Counted from the first letter of the stretch, positions 15,101 to 24,032 are shown. The stretch is DNA of 64,000 nucleotides from an uncultured bacterium (GCA_902777605.1 CACYUI010000003.1:1-64000); one strand, 5' to 3'. Notes: generated by a model from the sequence alone, not told the origin. Made by a program: numbers and translations.

Positions 15101-16486
15101 ATGGGTAATTTAGATGATGATAGTATAAGTTGTAAAAAATCTTCCTCGCCCCGCCAAATTGACCTTTGTGCGGGAGAGGATACGGATGTGAGTTCGGATA
15201 CGAACTCTGCAGCCGTTGGTGAGGGGTTTAATAACTCACACCGATTTTACGCTCCATACATTAAAGAATTTGCCAGAGAATTAAGAAAAAATCAAACTGC
15301 TCAAGAAACAGCATTATGGAATTTGCTGAAGAACAATCAAATGGGATATAAATTTCGACATCAATTTGCAATTGATAATAAATATGTTGCAGATTTTGTA
15401 TGCTTAGAAAAAAGATTAATCATAGAATTGGATTGCGGACAACATAATAGTTCTATAAATGATATTGACAGAACATTGTATTTAGAAAAAGAAAATTTCA
15501 GAGTTATAAGATTTTGGAATAATGAAATTGATAACAATATTGAGGGATGCTATGAAGTTATTTTAAGGGAAATAGAAACCCCTCACCCTAACCCTCTCCC
15601 GCACAAAGGTCAATTTGGCGGGGCGAGGGAATGTACTAACCTTTTACTTACCGGTTCGGGCGGATTTATCGGGAAAAACTTGAAATCATATTTGCAGAAT
15701 AAGTATAAATTACTTACTCCGCGCAGTTATGAATTGAACCTTATTGATGAACAGGCTGTAAAAAAGTATTTTGATGAACACGACATTGATTTTATAATTC
15801 ATTGCGGTTCAACAGGCGGTGCAAGGGGAATTGACGACAAAGACTCTACAATAGAAGACAATCTTGCTATGGTAGATAATATTTTAAAATACAAAAAACC
15901 AAACAGTCGGGTAATATTATTTGGCTCGGGCGCCATGTATGATAAATCAAGAACTTTGCACAAAGTTAAGGAAGATGAAATAGGAACAGTTGTTCCAAAA
16001 GATTTGTACGGAAAGTCCAAAATGCTTATTGCACAAAAAATAAAAGACAGAAAGGATGTTGTTTGCTTAAATATTTTTGCCTGTTACGGATATGGAGAAA
16101 AAGAAAACAGATTTCCGAGCTATGCAATAAACAGAGTGCTGGAAGGTAAAGATATTGAAATTAATCAGAATGTGATATTTGATTATCTCTTTGTTGAAGA
16201 TATGCAAAGAATTGTTGAACATTTTATTACTAATATTCCTGTTAGTAATATAATAAATATTACACCGACAGAGAGTATAAGCTTGTATGATATAGCACAA
16301 ATTGTTAAAACATTCTCTGACAAAGATATCAGGATATCTATAAAAAATCCTGTAATGAACAATGAGTACACAGGAGATAATTCAAGACTTTTATCGGAAA
16401 TAGAGAATTTTAAATTTACAAGTATAAAAGAAGGTTTAAAAAAACTATACACATATAATCAAAAAATAGAATTACAACTTATATAG
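15101..16486 (+). CDS. NAD-dependent epimerase/reductase with DUF559 nuclease insertion at its N-terminus
   Basis: A single open frame of 461 residues joins two unrelated parts. Residues about 48-158 are a DUF559/Vsr-like PD-(D/E)XK nuclease (ARELRKNQTAQETALWNLL; D98, then E109-L-D111; FRVIRFWNNEI). Residues 161-176 are the repeat-encoded PHPNPLPHKGQFGGAR. From 178 an extended-SDR sugar epimerase or reductase begins abruptly at TNLLLTGSGGFIGKN, with the YGKSK catalytic motif. The first 14 residues may be the remnant of the original start. It is 5 bp after rfbH, where a CDP-sugar synthase or reductase is expected. Whether the fusion is processed, reinitiated or inactive cannot be told. Confidence 0.85.
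   Translation: MGNLDDDSISCKKSSSPRQIDLCAGEDTDVSSDTNSAAVGEGFNNSHRFYAPYIKEFARELRKNQTAQETALWNLLKNNQMGYKFRHQFAIDNKYVADFVCLEKRLIIELDCGQHNSSINDIDRTLYLEKENFRVIRFWNNEIDNNIEGCYEVILREIETPHPNPLPHKGQFGGARECTNLLLTGSGGFIGKNLKSYLQNKYKLLTPRSYELNLIDEQAVKKYFDEHDIDFIIHCGSTGGARGIDDKDSTIEDNLAMVDNILKYKKPNSRVILFGSGAMYDKSRTLHKVKEDEIGTVVPKDLYGKSKMLIAQKIKDRKDVVCLNIFACYGYGEKENRFPSYAINRVLEGKDIEINQNVIFDYLFVEDMQRIVEHFITNIPVSNIINITPTESISLYDIAQIVKTFSDKDIRISIKNPVMNNEYTGDNSRLLSEIENFKFTSIKEGLKKLYTYNQKIELQLI
15142..15229 (+). repeat. Left inverted repeat of DUF559 element
   Basis: It begins TTCCTCGCCCCGCC, continues AAATTGACCTTTGTGCGGGA and ends GGTGAGGGGTTT. Compared with the right unit it carries about 35 extra bases, including the perfect hairpin GAGTTCG(gata)CGAACTC at 15190-15207. 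The core CCCGC...GCGGG can fold on itself. Confidence 0.8.
15576..15631 (-). repeat. Right inverted repeat of DUF559 element
   Basis: This is the reverse-complement orientation of the left unit and nearly identical to the solo copy at 24260-24316. On the plus strand it encodes PHPNPLPHKGQFGGAR in the host frame. CCCTCGCC at its outer end can pair with GGGTGAGGG at its inner end, so the 56-bp unit is an imperfect palindrome. Confidence 0.8.
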
Positions 16487-16496
16487 GGAGCATGTT

Positions 16497-17309
16497 ATGA
16501 ATACACTTGAAAAAAAAATGGTAAACACGCTGAAAGATTTAAAAGAAAACCACCATGTAGTGGGTGTTAAGGCAGAATTTGAAGCTGAAGGAACAAGGCT
16601 TGAAGAAGCTCTGAGATTAAAAGAAGTTGTTACAAAAGCTGGCTTGGATTTATCAATAAAAATTGGCGGATGTGAAGCCATAAAAGATATGTATGATGCA
16701 AGGACTGTCGGTGTTGCTGCTGTTATAGCACCAATGATTGAAACACCCTATGCTATGAAAAAATATGTGAAAGCTACACATTTCGTTTTTCCTGAAGAAG
16801 AAAGAAAAAATATAAAATTTTTAATTAATACTGAAACTATTACAGGTTTCAATAATCTAAATGATATTCTCGCAGCTGAAGAGTTTTCAGAATTGAGCGG
16901 TATTGTACTTGGTCGTGTAGATATGACCGGCTCAATGGGATTAACAAGAGAAGATATAAATACTGATACTATTTATAATATTGCACACACTATGTCTGAA
17001 AAAATGATGTCAATAAATAAAGATTTGGTTATTGGAGGAGGTGTTTCAGCTCATTCATTACCATTTTTTAAAAAATTACCTTATCTTTCAAGATTTGAAA
17101 CAAGAAAAATTATATTTGATGCTCAAAAAGCTCTTCAAGACTCTAATGCAGATAAAGGAATTTTAAAAGCTGTAGGCTTTGAGCTTATGTGGTTGAAGAA
17201 TAAGCGAGAGTTTTACGGCATGATATTTAAAGAAGATGACGCAAGACTTCAAATGTTAGAAGCAAGATACAAAAAACTAATTGAAGAAGCTGGCGGAGTG
17301 TATGCTTAA
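16497..17309 (+). CDS. HpcH/HpaI-family aldolase
   Basis: 270 residues. A TIM-barrel aldolase of the HpcH/HpaI/citrate-lyase-beta class, which cleave or form C-C bonds with pyruvate or acetyl units using a divalent metal. Visible marks: GVKAEFEAEG near the start, IKIGGCEAIKDM, APMIETPYAM (acidic metal-ligand region), and VLGRVDMTGSMG. It lies in the rfbH operon, upstream of a HAD phosphatase and a ThDP enzyme, so a role in making a branched or extended sugar is likely, but the substrate is not known. Confidence 0.8.
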   Translation: MNTLEKKMVNTLKDLKENHHVVGVKAEFEAEGTRLEEALRLKEVVTKAGLDLSIKIGGCEAIKDMYDARTVGVAAVIAPMIETPYAMKKYVKATHFVFPEEERKNIKFLINTETITGFNNLNDILAAEEFSELSGIVLGRVDMTGSMGLTREDINTDTIYNIAHTMSEKMMSINKDLVIGGGVSAHSLPFFKKLPYLSRFETRKIIFDAQKALQDSNADKGILKAVGFELMWLKNKREFYGMIFKEDDARLQMLEARYKKLIEEAGGVYA

Positions 17310-17955
17310 ATATCAAAATTATATATTTGATTTGGATGGCACATTAGTAAATTCTTCAGAAGAAGTTTTATTATGTTTTACAAAATCTTTTGATGAAGCC
17401 CATTATAAAATAGATTCAAGCAGGCTAACTTCTGATGTTATTGGCCCGCCACTAAAACAAATAATTCAAACAATTGCTCCCGAACTTACACAAGAAGAAA
17501 AAATCAATGAAATCATGCAAAATTTCAGACGCATATACGACTATGACGAAAATGACATTAGTGTAATGTATGACGGAATTTATGAGTTATTGTCAGAACT
17601 AAAAAAACAAAACTGCAAATTGTTTATTGCAACTTTTAAACCTACCATTCCGACCATGAGATTGGCAAAATTATTTCACCTAGATGAAATTTTTGAGGAT
17701 ATCTATACAATTGATAAGTTTGGGAAAAAAATTTCTAAAGAAGATATGATATCAGATATAATTTCTTCATATAATTTTGAAAAATCTCAAACAGTAATGA
17801 TAGGAGATGCGGCAAGCGATATGATAGCTGCTAAAGGAGCGGGAATTGACGGAATTGGCGTTTTGTGGGGTTATGGCAGTGATAAAAATCCGCTAAAAGA
17901 AAATGCTACACATACAGTTAAAAATGTTGAGGAATTGAGAAAATGTCTAAAATAA
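17302..17955 (+). CDS. HAD-superfamily phosphatase
   Basis: 217 residues. I place the start at the ATG at 17302 (RBS GGCGGAG), overlapping the stop of the aldolase gene by 8 bp. HAD motif I is FDLDGTLVNSSEE, motif II IATFKPT (Thr), motif III includes Lys in KKISKED, and motif IV is MIGDAASDM. The gph/PpaX-like cap follows motif I. It overlaps the next gene by 13 bp, indicating tight coupling. Probably dephosphorylates an intermediate of the same pathway. Confidence 0.85.
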   Translation: MLKYQNYIFDLDGTLVNSSEEVLLCFTKSFDEAHYKIDSSRLTSDVIGPPLKQIIQTIAPELTQEEKINEIMQNFRRIYDYDENDISVMYDGIYELLSELKKQNCKLFIATFKPTIPTMRLAKLFHLDEIFEDIYTIDKFGKKISKEDMISDIISSYNFEKSQTVMIGDAASDMIAAKGAGIDGIGVLWGYGSDKNPLKENATHTVKNVEELRKCLK

Positions 17956-19784
17956 AATTATCGGACTATATAGCTAAAAGATTAAAAGAACACGGTGTTA
18001 ATCACTTTTTTATGGTATCAGGCGGGGGCGCAATGCACCTTAATGACAGTTTAGGACATGCAATTCCATACACAGCAAACCACCATGAACAAGCATGTTC
18101 TATAGCAGCCGAAGGTTATGCAAGAGTAAACCAAAAGTTGGCTGTTGTTAATGTTACAACCGGTCCCGGGGGATTGAATTGTTTAAACGGTGTTTTTGGT
18201 CAGTGGACAGACACTGTTCCTGTTCTTTATATTTCCGGGCAAGTAAAGAGAAGAACTATGCTTACATCGTTCCCCGAAATTCCGCTGCGGCAGCTCGGTG
18301 ATCAAGAAGTCGATATAATTTCTGTTGTCAAACCGATTACAAAGTATGCAGTAACAGTAGAAGAGCCTAATGAAATCAAATACCATATTGATAAAGCAAT
18401 CTACAAAGCAACAACAGGGCGTTTTGGACCTGTTTGGATTAATGTTCCGATTGATGTTCAAGCAGCAACTATTGATGAAGATGACTTAAAAGAATTTATA
18501 CCTCAACCCGAAGCTCACTCTAATTTCAATATCAATTCAGTTGTTGAAAAATTTAATAATGCAAAACGCCCGCTGATAATTGCAGGACATGGCATTAGAC
18601 TTTCAGATCAAGTCGAAGAATTTGAGAAATTAGTCAATGAATTAAAAATCCCCGTTGTAACAACTTTTAACGGTATGGATATATTAAAAAACGATAATCC
18701 GTATTATATAGGAAGAATAGGTACTATCGGACAAAGAGCAGGAAATTTTGCACTCCAAAACGCAGACTTAGTTTTATGTTTAGGTACAAGAAATAATATT
18801 AGACAAGTTAGCTACAACTGGGAGAATTTCGCAAAAAATGCTTATAAAATAGTCGTAGATATTGATAAAGCAGAGTTAGATAAACCTCTCGTTATTCCTG
18901 ACATGAAGATTTGTGCTGATTTGAAGAGTTTTTTACCGTTATTATATGAGAAACTCCAAACAGCCAAGCTGCCAAACAGCCAAGCTGCTTCTGATTGGAA
19001 TAGCTTTTGTCAGAGCTTAAAAACTAAATATTGTTTTGAAAAACACCCGGAAACAGAATGTAAAGAGAATATAATAAACCCTTATTCTTTTACATATACT
19101 CTGTCAAAATGTATGCAAGAGAATGATATTTTTGTAATGGCAAACGGTTCGGCTTGTGTATGTCCTTTCCAAAATGCTATAGTTAAAGAAGGGCAGAGAT
19201 TTATTCTAAATTCAGGTAATGCATCAATGGGATTTGGCTTACCGGCTGCAGTCGGTGCTTATTATGGCAGTTTAGATGGTAAAAATAACAGTGCCAAAAA
19301 GACTGAACTACCAACATGCAAAACTTCCCGAATTGTTTGTCTCGAGGGTGATGGGTCTATAATGATGAACATTCAAGAATTACAAACAGTAATTTATAAT
19401 AAACTGCCAATAAAATTATTTGTTATTAACAATAACGGATATTCTTCTATCAGACAAACACAGCGTAACTTCTTTGAAGGCAGAATGACGGGTTCAGGAG
19501 TAGATTCAGGAGTCAGCGTGCCGAATTTCGTCAAAATTGGTCAAGCTTTTGGATTAAAAACAAAACGCATTGGAAATCCGCAAACGATGGAAGAAGATAT
19601 AAATGAAGTCCTAAATACAGAGGGTGCAATTTTATGTGAAGTAATGGTTGAGAAAGAATATGCATTTTTGCCAAAACTATCATCTAAAAAACTCCCTGAC
19701 GGAACAATGGTCTCACCGACATTGGAAGACATGTTCCCATTCTTGGATAGAGACGAGTTTGAAGCAAATATGATTAAGGATTAA
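17943..19784 (+). CDS. ThDP-dependent acetolactate-synthase-like enzyme (YerE-like candidate)
   Basis: 613 residues with the three domains of the AHAS/POX family. The PYR domain has the catalytic Glu in NHHEQACSIAAEGYAR, followed by TTGPGGLNCLNG. The central domain resembles the FAD-binding fold. The PP domain has GDGSIMMNIQELQTVIYN...NNNGYSS (ThDP/Mg motif). In an rfbFGH setting a ThDP enzyme suggests attachment of a two-carbon unit to a CDP-4-keto-3,6-dideoxyhexose, as YerE does for yersiniose. A 16-bp tandem duplication (near 18957-18990) and a polar insert just before the GDG motif are odd. Confidence 0.8.
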   Translation: MSKIKLSDYIAKRLKEHGVNHFFMVSGGGAMHLNDSLGHAIPYTANHHEQACSIAAEGYARVNQKLAVVNVTTGPGGLNCLNGVFGQWTDTVPVLYISGQVKRRTMLTSFPEIPLRQLGDQEVDIISVVKPITKYAVTVEEPNEIKYHIDKAIYKATTGRFGPVWINVPIDVQAATIDEDDLKEFIPQPEAHSNFNINSVVEKFNNAKRPLIIAGHGIRLSDQVEEFEKLVNELKIPVVTTFNGMDILKNDNPYYIGRIGTIGQRAGNFALQNADLVLCLGTRNNIRQVSYNWENFAKNAYKIVVDIDKAELDKPLVIPDMKICADLKSFLPLLYEKLQTAKLPNSQAASDWNSFCQSLKTKYCFEKHPETECKENIINPYSFTYTLSKCMQENDIFVMANGSACVCPFQNAIVKEGQRFILNSGNASMGFGLPAAVGAYYGSLDGKNNSAKKTELPTCKTSRIVCLEGDGSIMMNIQELQTVIYNKLPIKLFVINNNGYSSIRQTQRNFFEGRMTGSGVDSGVSVPNFVKIGQAFGLKTKRIGNPQTMEEDINEVLNTEGAILCEVMVEKEYAFLPKLSSKKLPDGTMVSPTLEDMFPFLDRDEFEANMIKD

Positions 19785-20086
19785 AAGCGCTCCTTCATAA
19801 ACTTAAATCCTAATACTGTAATAATTTTATATTTTTTGTTCTGACTATTAGTTATAGAGAATGTCCACTGCAAAATTGTTCTTACAATATGCACAGGATA
19901 AAAGCTTATTAACTGCCATTCTCTTTTAATACTTATTGAATGAAAGAGTTCATAAAAATATTGATATTTTTCAATGTTAAAATATTGTGCATAAACATAT
20001 TTATAAAAATTTATCCACGAGCCATGAATATCTTTATAAGGAATTGCTGCTTCTTTTACTTTGTTGCGTAATTCTTGTTCCATCAT
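19781..20086 (-). pseudogene. Chimeric remnant: RfbH start fused to glycosyltransferase tail
   Basis: 101 residues. The first 14 residues (MMEQELRNKVKEAA) and the upstream promoter are an inverted duplicate of rfbH. The rest resembles the C-terminal tail of a cell-surface transferase, ending ITVLGFKFMKERF, similar in style to VVRFLGLKMKFRRK at the end of the protein encoded at 21160-22551. It overlaps the end of the ThDP gene by 4 bp. Best read as a recombination product rather than a functional gene, although the frame is open and the start signals are intact. Confidence 0.55.
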
Positions 20087-20121
20087 ACATCTCTCTTTTT
20101 GTGTAATCCTATCACAAAAAC
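20045..20121 (-). repeat. Inverted duplication copy 2 (rfbH promoter and 5' end)
   Basis: Reverse complement of 13690-13766 with five differences in 77 bp. It carries a ribosome-binding site and ATG identical in layout to rfbH. The pair brackets the rfbH-to-ThDP operon as a 6.4-kb inverted-repeat unit. Confidence 0.85.
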
Positions 20122-20123
20122 AA

Positions 20124-21173
20124 TCAATGTTTTAATGGTAGTATTTTGGTTTTTAATACACCAAAGAGTCTGATATAAACCCCTTTTTTGCGTATAGAAA
20201 AACCAAATATATATTTATTTATGATATATAACAAAAATCCTATTATAAATAGAAATTTTTTATAAAAACTTATGCCATTATAAAAATCGTTGATATTATA
20301 CAAATACAAACTATTTGAAAATAAAAATGCGATTACAGAATTTATAAAAGGTTTACCAATCCATAAAACACCACAACACCTATCTCTTAAATGTTTATCT
20401 GTTATCATTTGATATGAATTTACAAGACCTGAAAACAAATTTACATGTGCGGTTCTGAAATGTCTTTCTTTATTAGTCCCCCTGATAAAATCATTTTTTA
20501 ATTTCTTTTTCTTTTTATTGTTTTTTTCTTTTAATAAAATTTCTTTGTCTTTTGAATTATAAAAAATGGTAGGATTCATACCCTGTTTAATAATTCGGTA
20601 TTTTGACACATAGAACTTACTTTTTTTATTAAGCAAATGACAGCCCAAAGCTAAATGTGGGAACGAATACATAATATTTGCATAGGCATTAGATAATACT
20701 GTAGAATTTATATTTTCTGTTTTATAAATACCTGCGGCTAAGAATGATAGTGTATTTATTATATAAGGATAATTATCTGAAGAAAAATTCACTTTTTTTT
20801 CTACTAAAATGCAATCATAATTCTCAGATAATATAGCCTTTTCAATTTCATTCCAATGCCTAAACCTAATAGTATCATCGTCACAAAGAATCCAAAAATA
20901 TTCTTTATTACATTGTGCTGCCAATTCCATAGCATGACAGATATTTGCATTCCCGCCAATATTGATATTATGTCTTATATGTTTGATATTAGGGAAATGT
21001 GCACAATACTCTTCAATTAGTTCACTTGTTCCGTCAGTTGAAGCATTATCCAAAATTGTAATATCAAATTCTCTAATTGGTGAATTTTTCGCAAAAATCT
21101 GTTCAAAAGTTTTTGCTAATTTTTCTTTACGATTATATGTGATTAAATATATTTGAAGTTTATCTTTTAGCAT
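20124..21173 (-). CDS. Family 2 glycosyltransferase
   Basis: 349 residues. GT-A fold start QIYLITYNRKEKLAKTFEQI, the loop DITILDNASTDGTSELI, GGNANICHAMELA, and the metal site LCDDDTI. The C-terminal region contains a hydrophobic stretch (about 295-320) that could tether it to the inner membrane. It overlaps the upstream transferase gene by 14 bp and is the last intact gene of the pse operon. Probably adds a sugar to a surface glycan or flagellar-type modification; the donor is unknown. Confidence 0.8.
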   Translation of the reverse strand: MLKDKLQIYLITYNRKEKLAKTFEQIFAKNSPIREFDITILDNASTDGTSELIEEYCAHFPNIKHIRHNINIGGNANICHAMELAAQCNKEYFWILCDDDTIRFRHWNEIEKAILSENYDCILVEKKVNFSSDNYPYIINTLSFLAAGIYKTENINSTVLSNAYANIMYSFPHLALGCHLLNKKSKFYVSKYRIIKQGMNPTIFYNSKDKEILLKEKNNKKKKKLKNDFIRGTNKERHFRTAHVNLFSGLVNSYQMITDKHLRDRCCGVLWIGKPFINSVIAFLFSNSLYLYNINDFYNGISFYKKFLFIIGFLLYIINKYIFGFSIRKKGVYIRLFGVLKTKILPLKH

Positions 21174-22551
21174 TTTTTCTCCTAAATTTCATTTTTAATC
21201 CTAAAAATCTTACAACTTTATGATTTCCTTCGTTCCTGACAGAAAAAATTGTTTGCAAAAAAGTTGGTTGTTTACAAACGAGATTGCCATATACTTCATT
21301 CAAGTGATTTATAACATATTCTGATATGTCATTAAAATCTTCTATTTGTTCAAATAATTCAAAAGTAATACCATCTTTTCTGAATTTTTCCAGCTTAGTT
21401 TTAAAATAATTATAATACCAGTTTGGTTTTTTCATGCTTTGTTCAAATACAGAAAAATGTGTCATGTACCAATATATCATATTAGATTTATCTTTTTTAG
21501 GCGACGCCAAAAATTCTTCCAAATTATCTAATCCTTGTTTATCGCAAAACCACTTACTATATCTTTTATCTAAGGAAATAATTTTTAAATCCCATAACAT
21601 TGCTTGTGTACCTGTCATTGTATGCATATTTATAATTGCATCACAATATTCAAAGAAATTTAGTGATTGAGATACAAAAGAATTATCAGTAACAGGAAAA
21701 TAAATTAGATTTTTATATTTTTGCTGCAAAGTATTTATAATACCTGCATTTAACTGACTGCTGCAATCATCGTGAAATGTGATTATTAATCCTATATCTT
21801 CAGGAATTTTATTCAATATATCCAATAAATACAAATATTGATCATCATATTTTGTTTCTTTATAAATATTATCAGTCGGAACAGGACACAATAATAAATA
21901 TCTGTATTGTGATCTTAATTGGATTAAAGCTTCTTTTATCGGGTTATTATAATCTATCAATTGTCTCAATTTTTGTTGAAAACTTTTAACAGTTTCTTGC
22001 TGATGTTTTGTAATAGAAAAATTTCTAATTTCATTTTCATATTTATTCAAAAATCCATTTAAAAAATGTATTGGTTCATATCTAAGTGTTCTTGGAAACG
22101 GCGGTCTTGAAAAAAGGCCGTTTTCGACCAACAAATGTAACGCATTTGGATAAGCTTTTTTTAATAAATCATTATGAATTTGAAAATCAATTACAATATC
22201 CGGCTCAAAATCAGGTAATATTTTTTTTATAATTTCTTGGAATTTTGTATATTCTTCATCAGATAAATCACTATTAAATATTTTCAGAAACATTTCTTGA
22301 ATAGATAAACAATTGGGGAAAATTTGTGTTAAGTATTCATCTTTAAAACATATTGGTTTTAAAATGTCTATATCATGAAACTGCTGATTTTGGATATAAG
22401 TTAATTCCGATACTACTGTCATAACTTCAACATCCTCAAAAGTAATTAAATATTTAGCCAGCCAATCATATAAATGATCTTTACATACTTTAGATACCGG
22501 ATACGGTAAATATATGGCCGTTGTAGGTTCCTGATATAATAATATTTTCAT
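21160..22551 (-). CDS. Capsule-type (KpsS/KpsC-like) transferase, tentative
   Basis: 463 residues without signal peptide. The C-terminal half reads LIYFPVTDN...FFEYCDAIINMHTMTGTQAMLWDLKIISLD, which resembles the GT-B donor site of capsule Kdo transferases and related proteins (Ser/Thr-Gly...E/Q-A-x-x-x-x-K/V). It ends KVVRFLGLKMKFRRK, a basic tail seen on surface-glycan transferases. Given the pse operon, transfer of a nonulosonic acid is an attractive but unproven idea. No close family assignment is possible by eye. Confidence 0.4.
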   Translation of the reverse strand: MKILLYQEPTTAIYLPYPVSKVCKDHLYDWLAKYLITFEDVEVMTVVSELTYIQNQQFHDIDILKPICFKDEYLTQIFPNCLSIQEMFLKIFNSDLSDEEYTKFQEIIKKILPDFEPDIVIDFQIHNDLLKKAYPNALHLLVENGLFSRPPFPRTLRYEPIHFLNGFLNKYENEIRNFSITKHQQETVKSFQQKLRQLIDYNNPIKEALIQLRSQYRYLLLCPVPTDNIYKETKYDDQYLYLLDILNKIPEDIGLIITFHDDCSSQLNAGIINTLQQKYKNLIYFPVTDNSFVSQSLNFFEYCDAIINMHTMTGTQAMLWDLKIISLDKRYSKWFCDKQGLDNLEEFLASPKKDKSNMIYWYMTHFSVFEQSMKKPNWYYNYFKTKLEKFRKDGITFELFEQIEDFNDISEYVINHLNEVYGNLVCKQPTFLQTIFSVRNEGNHKVVRFLGLKMKFRRKNAKR

Positions 22552-22580
22552 AATTTCATCCTCATAATAATTTTAATATA

Positions 22581-24032
22581 TTATTCTATATAACTTTTAC
22601 ATAATGGTGTGCCAAATTTTAAATCTTTTTTGGCGGTTTTTCCAAGCACTTCTTCGTAATATTTCGGATGCAGTCCGTTTGAGGGTCTTATAGACCTAAT
22701 ATTTTCAGGTGTAAATTTTTCACCTTTTTTAATATCTTTTACAATGTACAAAGAGCGTGCAAATTTTCTGTTTTTCTCGTTTACGGTATAGTCGACTTTC
22801 CCCAAGACTTTTTCAGTTGTGCGAATATCGTCAATTAAGGACTTAAATTCATTCGGCTCGAGTGAAAAACCACTGTCTGCTCCGCCTAAATTCCTATCCA
22901 AAGTAAAATGTTTTTCAACAACAGTTGCACCAAGACTAACCGCTGTTATTGCAGGGATATTGCTCATTGAGTGATCTGATAATCCTATTTTTACACCCTG
23001 TGGAGAGAACCTTTCTATCATATCCTTAACTGTAATAATATTCATATCTTCAAGTTTTGCAGGATAAGCAGAGGTACATTTTAATAATGTAATATCATTA
23101 TTTCCGACAGATTTGCAGGCATCTATCGCTCCCTGAATTTCATCAAAAGATGAAACACCAGTCGAAATAATCATTGGTTTCTTGAATTTTGCAGCATATT
23201 TAATTAAAGGATAATCCATAGCCTCAAAACTTGCAATTTTATAGCAAGGTACATTAATGCTTTCCAAGAAATCAACTGCTGTATAGTCAAAAGGGGTTGA
23301 AAAGAAATCTATTCCGATTTCATCCGCATATTGCTTTAATTCTCCTTGCCATTCCCAAGGAGTATAAGCCTTTTGATATAGTTTATAAAGATTTTCACCG
23401 TTCCAAAGGCTATTTTTATCTCTTATTTGAAATTCTTCGTTGTCGCAATCAATAGTAATTGTATCAGCAGTATAAGTCTGAACTTTGACAGCATCAGCAC
23501 CGATTTCTTTTGCTTTTGCGATAATTTTTTTTGCTAGTTCTTTATCGCCACAGTGATTTGCAGACATCTCTGCAATAATATATACATGAGCGTTTATAAA
23601 TTTGTATTTAAAATAATTACCATCAGATGAAATATATTGATAACCGGCTTTTATAAAAGCATTTTGTGAAGGAATATTATCACTTTTTATATATGCATAT
23701 ATCTCATTAAATTTTGATTTTATAGAACATTCTCTTATAATATCAGGAGCTAAACCTTTTCCTCTGAAATCTTTTTTTATGCTGATTGATATAATATTTT
23801 CATCTTTTTTATCAATTCTGACTTGACCAATAAAATCTTCTGACAAGCTTTCTATTATATAAAAAGGGCTATTTGTATTATTAAGACGATTTTCAAACCA
23901 CTTAACATGGTTTTCCCATTCTATCTTTTCTGTATGAATTGAATTCTGTCTGACAGTATCATCATTTGATAAGTCAAAAACATTTTTCATATCTTCAGTT
24001 TTTGCAAGTCTTATTGAAAATTCTTCAGCCAT
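22581..24032 (-). CDS. pseI: PseH-PseI fusion: acetyltransferase + pseudaminic acid synthase
   Basis: 483 residues. Residues 1-150 form a GNAT acetyltransferase (SISIKKDFRGKGLAPDII, IPSQNAFIKAGY), the place of PseH. Residues about 152-420 form the NeuB-type TIM barrel (YIIAEMSANHCGDKELA, ADAVKVQTYTADT, KIGLSDHS, VVEKHFTLDRN, GGADSGFSLEP), and the C-terminus is a SAF domain (ARSLYIVKDIKKGEKFT). GGADSGFS favours PseI over sialic-acid synthase. One polypeptide would do N-acetylation and PEP condensation. It overlaps the TIM-barrel gene upstream by 22 bp. Confidence 0.9.
   Translation of the reverse strand: MAEEFSIRLAKTEDMKNVFDLSNDDTVRQNSIHTEKIEWENHVKWFENRLNNTNSPFYIIESLSEDFIGQVRIDKKDENIISISIKKDFRGKGLAPDIIRECSIKSKFNEIYAYIKSDNIPSQNAFIKAGYQYISSDGNYFKYKFINAHVYIIAEMSANHCGDKELAKKIIAKAKEIGADAVKVQTYTADTITIDCDNEEFQIRDKNSLWNGENLYKLYQKAYTPWEWQGELKQYADEIGIDFFSTPFDYTAVDFLESINVPCYKIASFEAMDYPLIKYAAKFKKPMIISTGVSSFDEIQGAIDACKSVGNNDITLLKCTSAYPAKLEDMNIITVKDMIERFSPQGVKIGLSDHSMSNIPAITAVSLGATVVEKHFTLDRNLGGADSGFSLEPNEFKSLIDDIRTTEKVLGKVDYTVNEKNRKFARSLYIVKDIKKGEKFTPENIRSIRPSNGLHPKYYEEVLGKTAKKDLKFGTPLCKSYIE

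Larger units (their letters stand above)
15142..15631 (+). mobile_element. DUF559-carrying element with terminal inverted repeats
   Basis: About 490 bp bounded by inverted copies of one repeat, left unit 15142-15229 and right unit 15576-15631. It contains almost only a DUF559 nuclease-like module. Removing it would leave a short leader directly joined to the Rossmann start of the epimerase, which otherwise lacks its own Met. A solo copy of the same repeat sits in another gene of the window (24260-24316). The whole insertion keeps the reading frame open. Mobility is inferred from structure, not shown. Confidence 0.65.
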
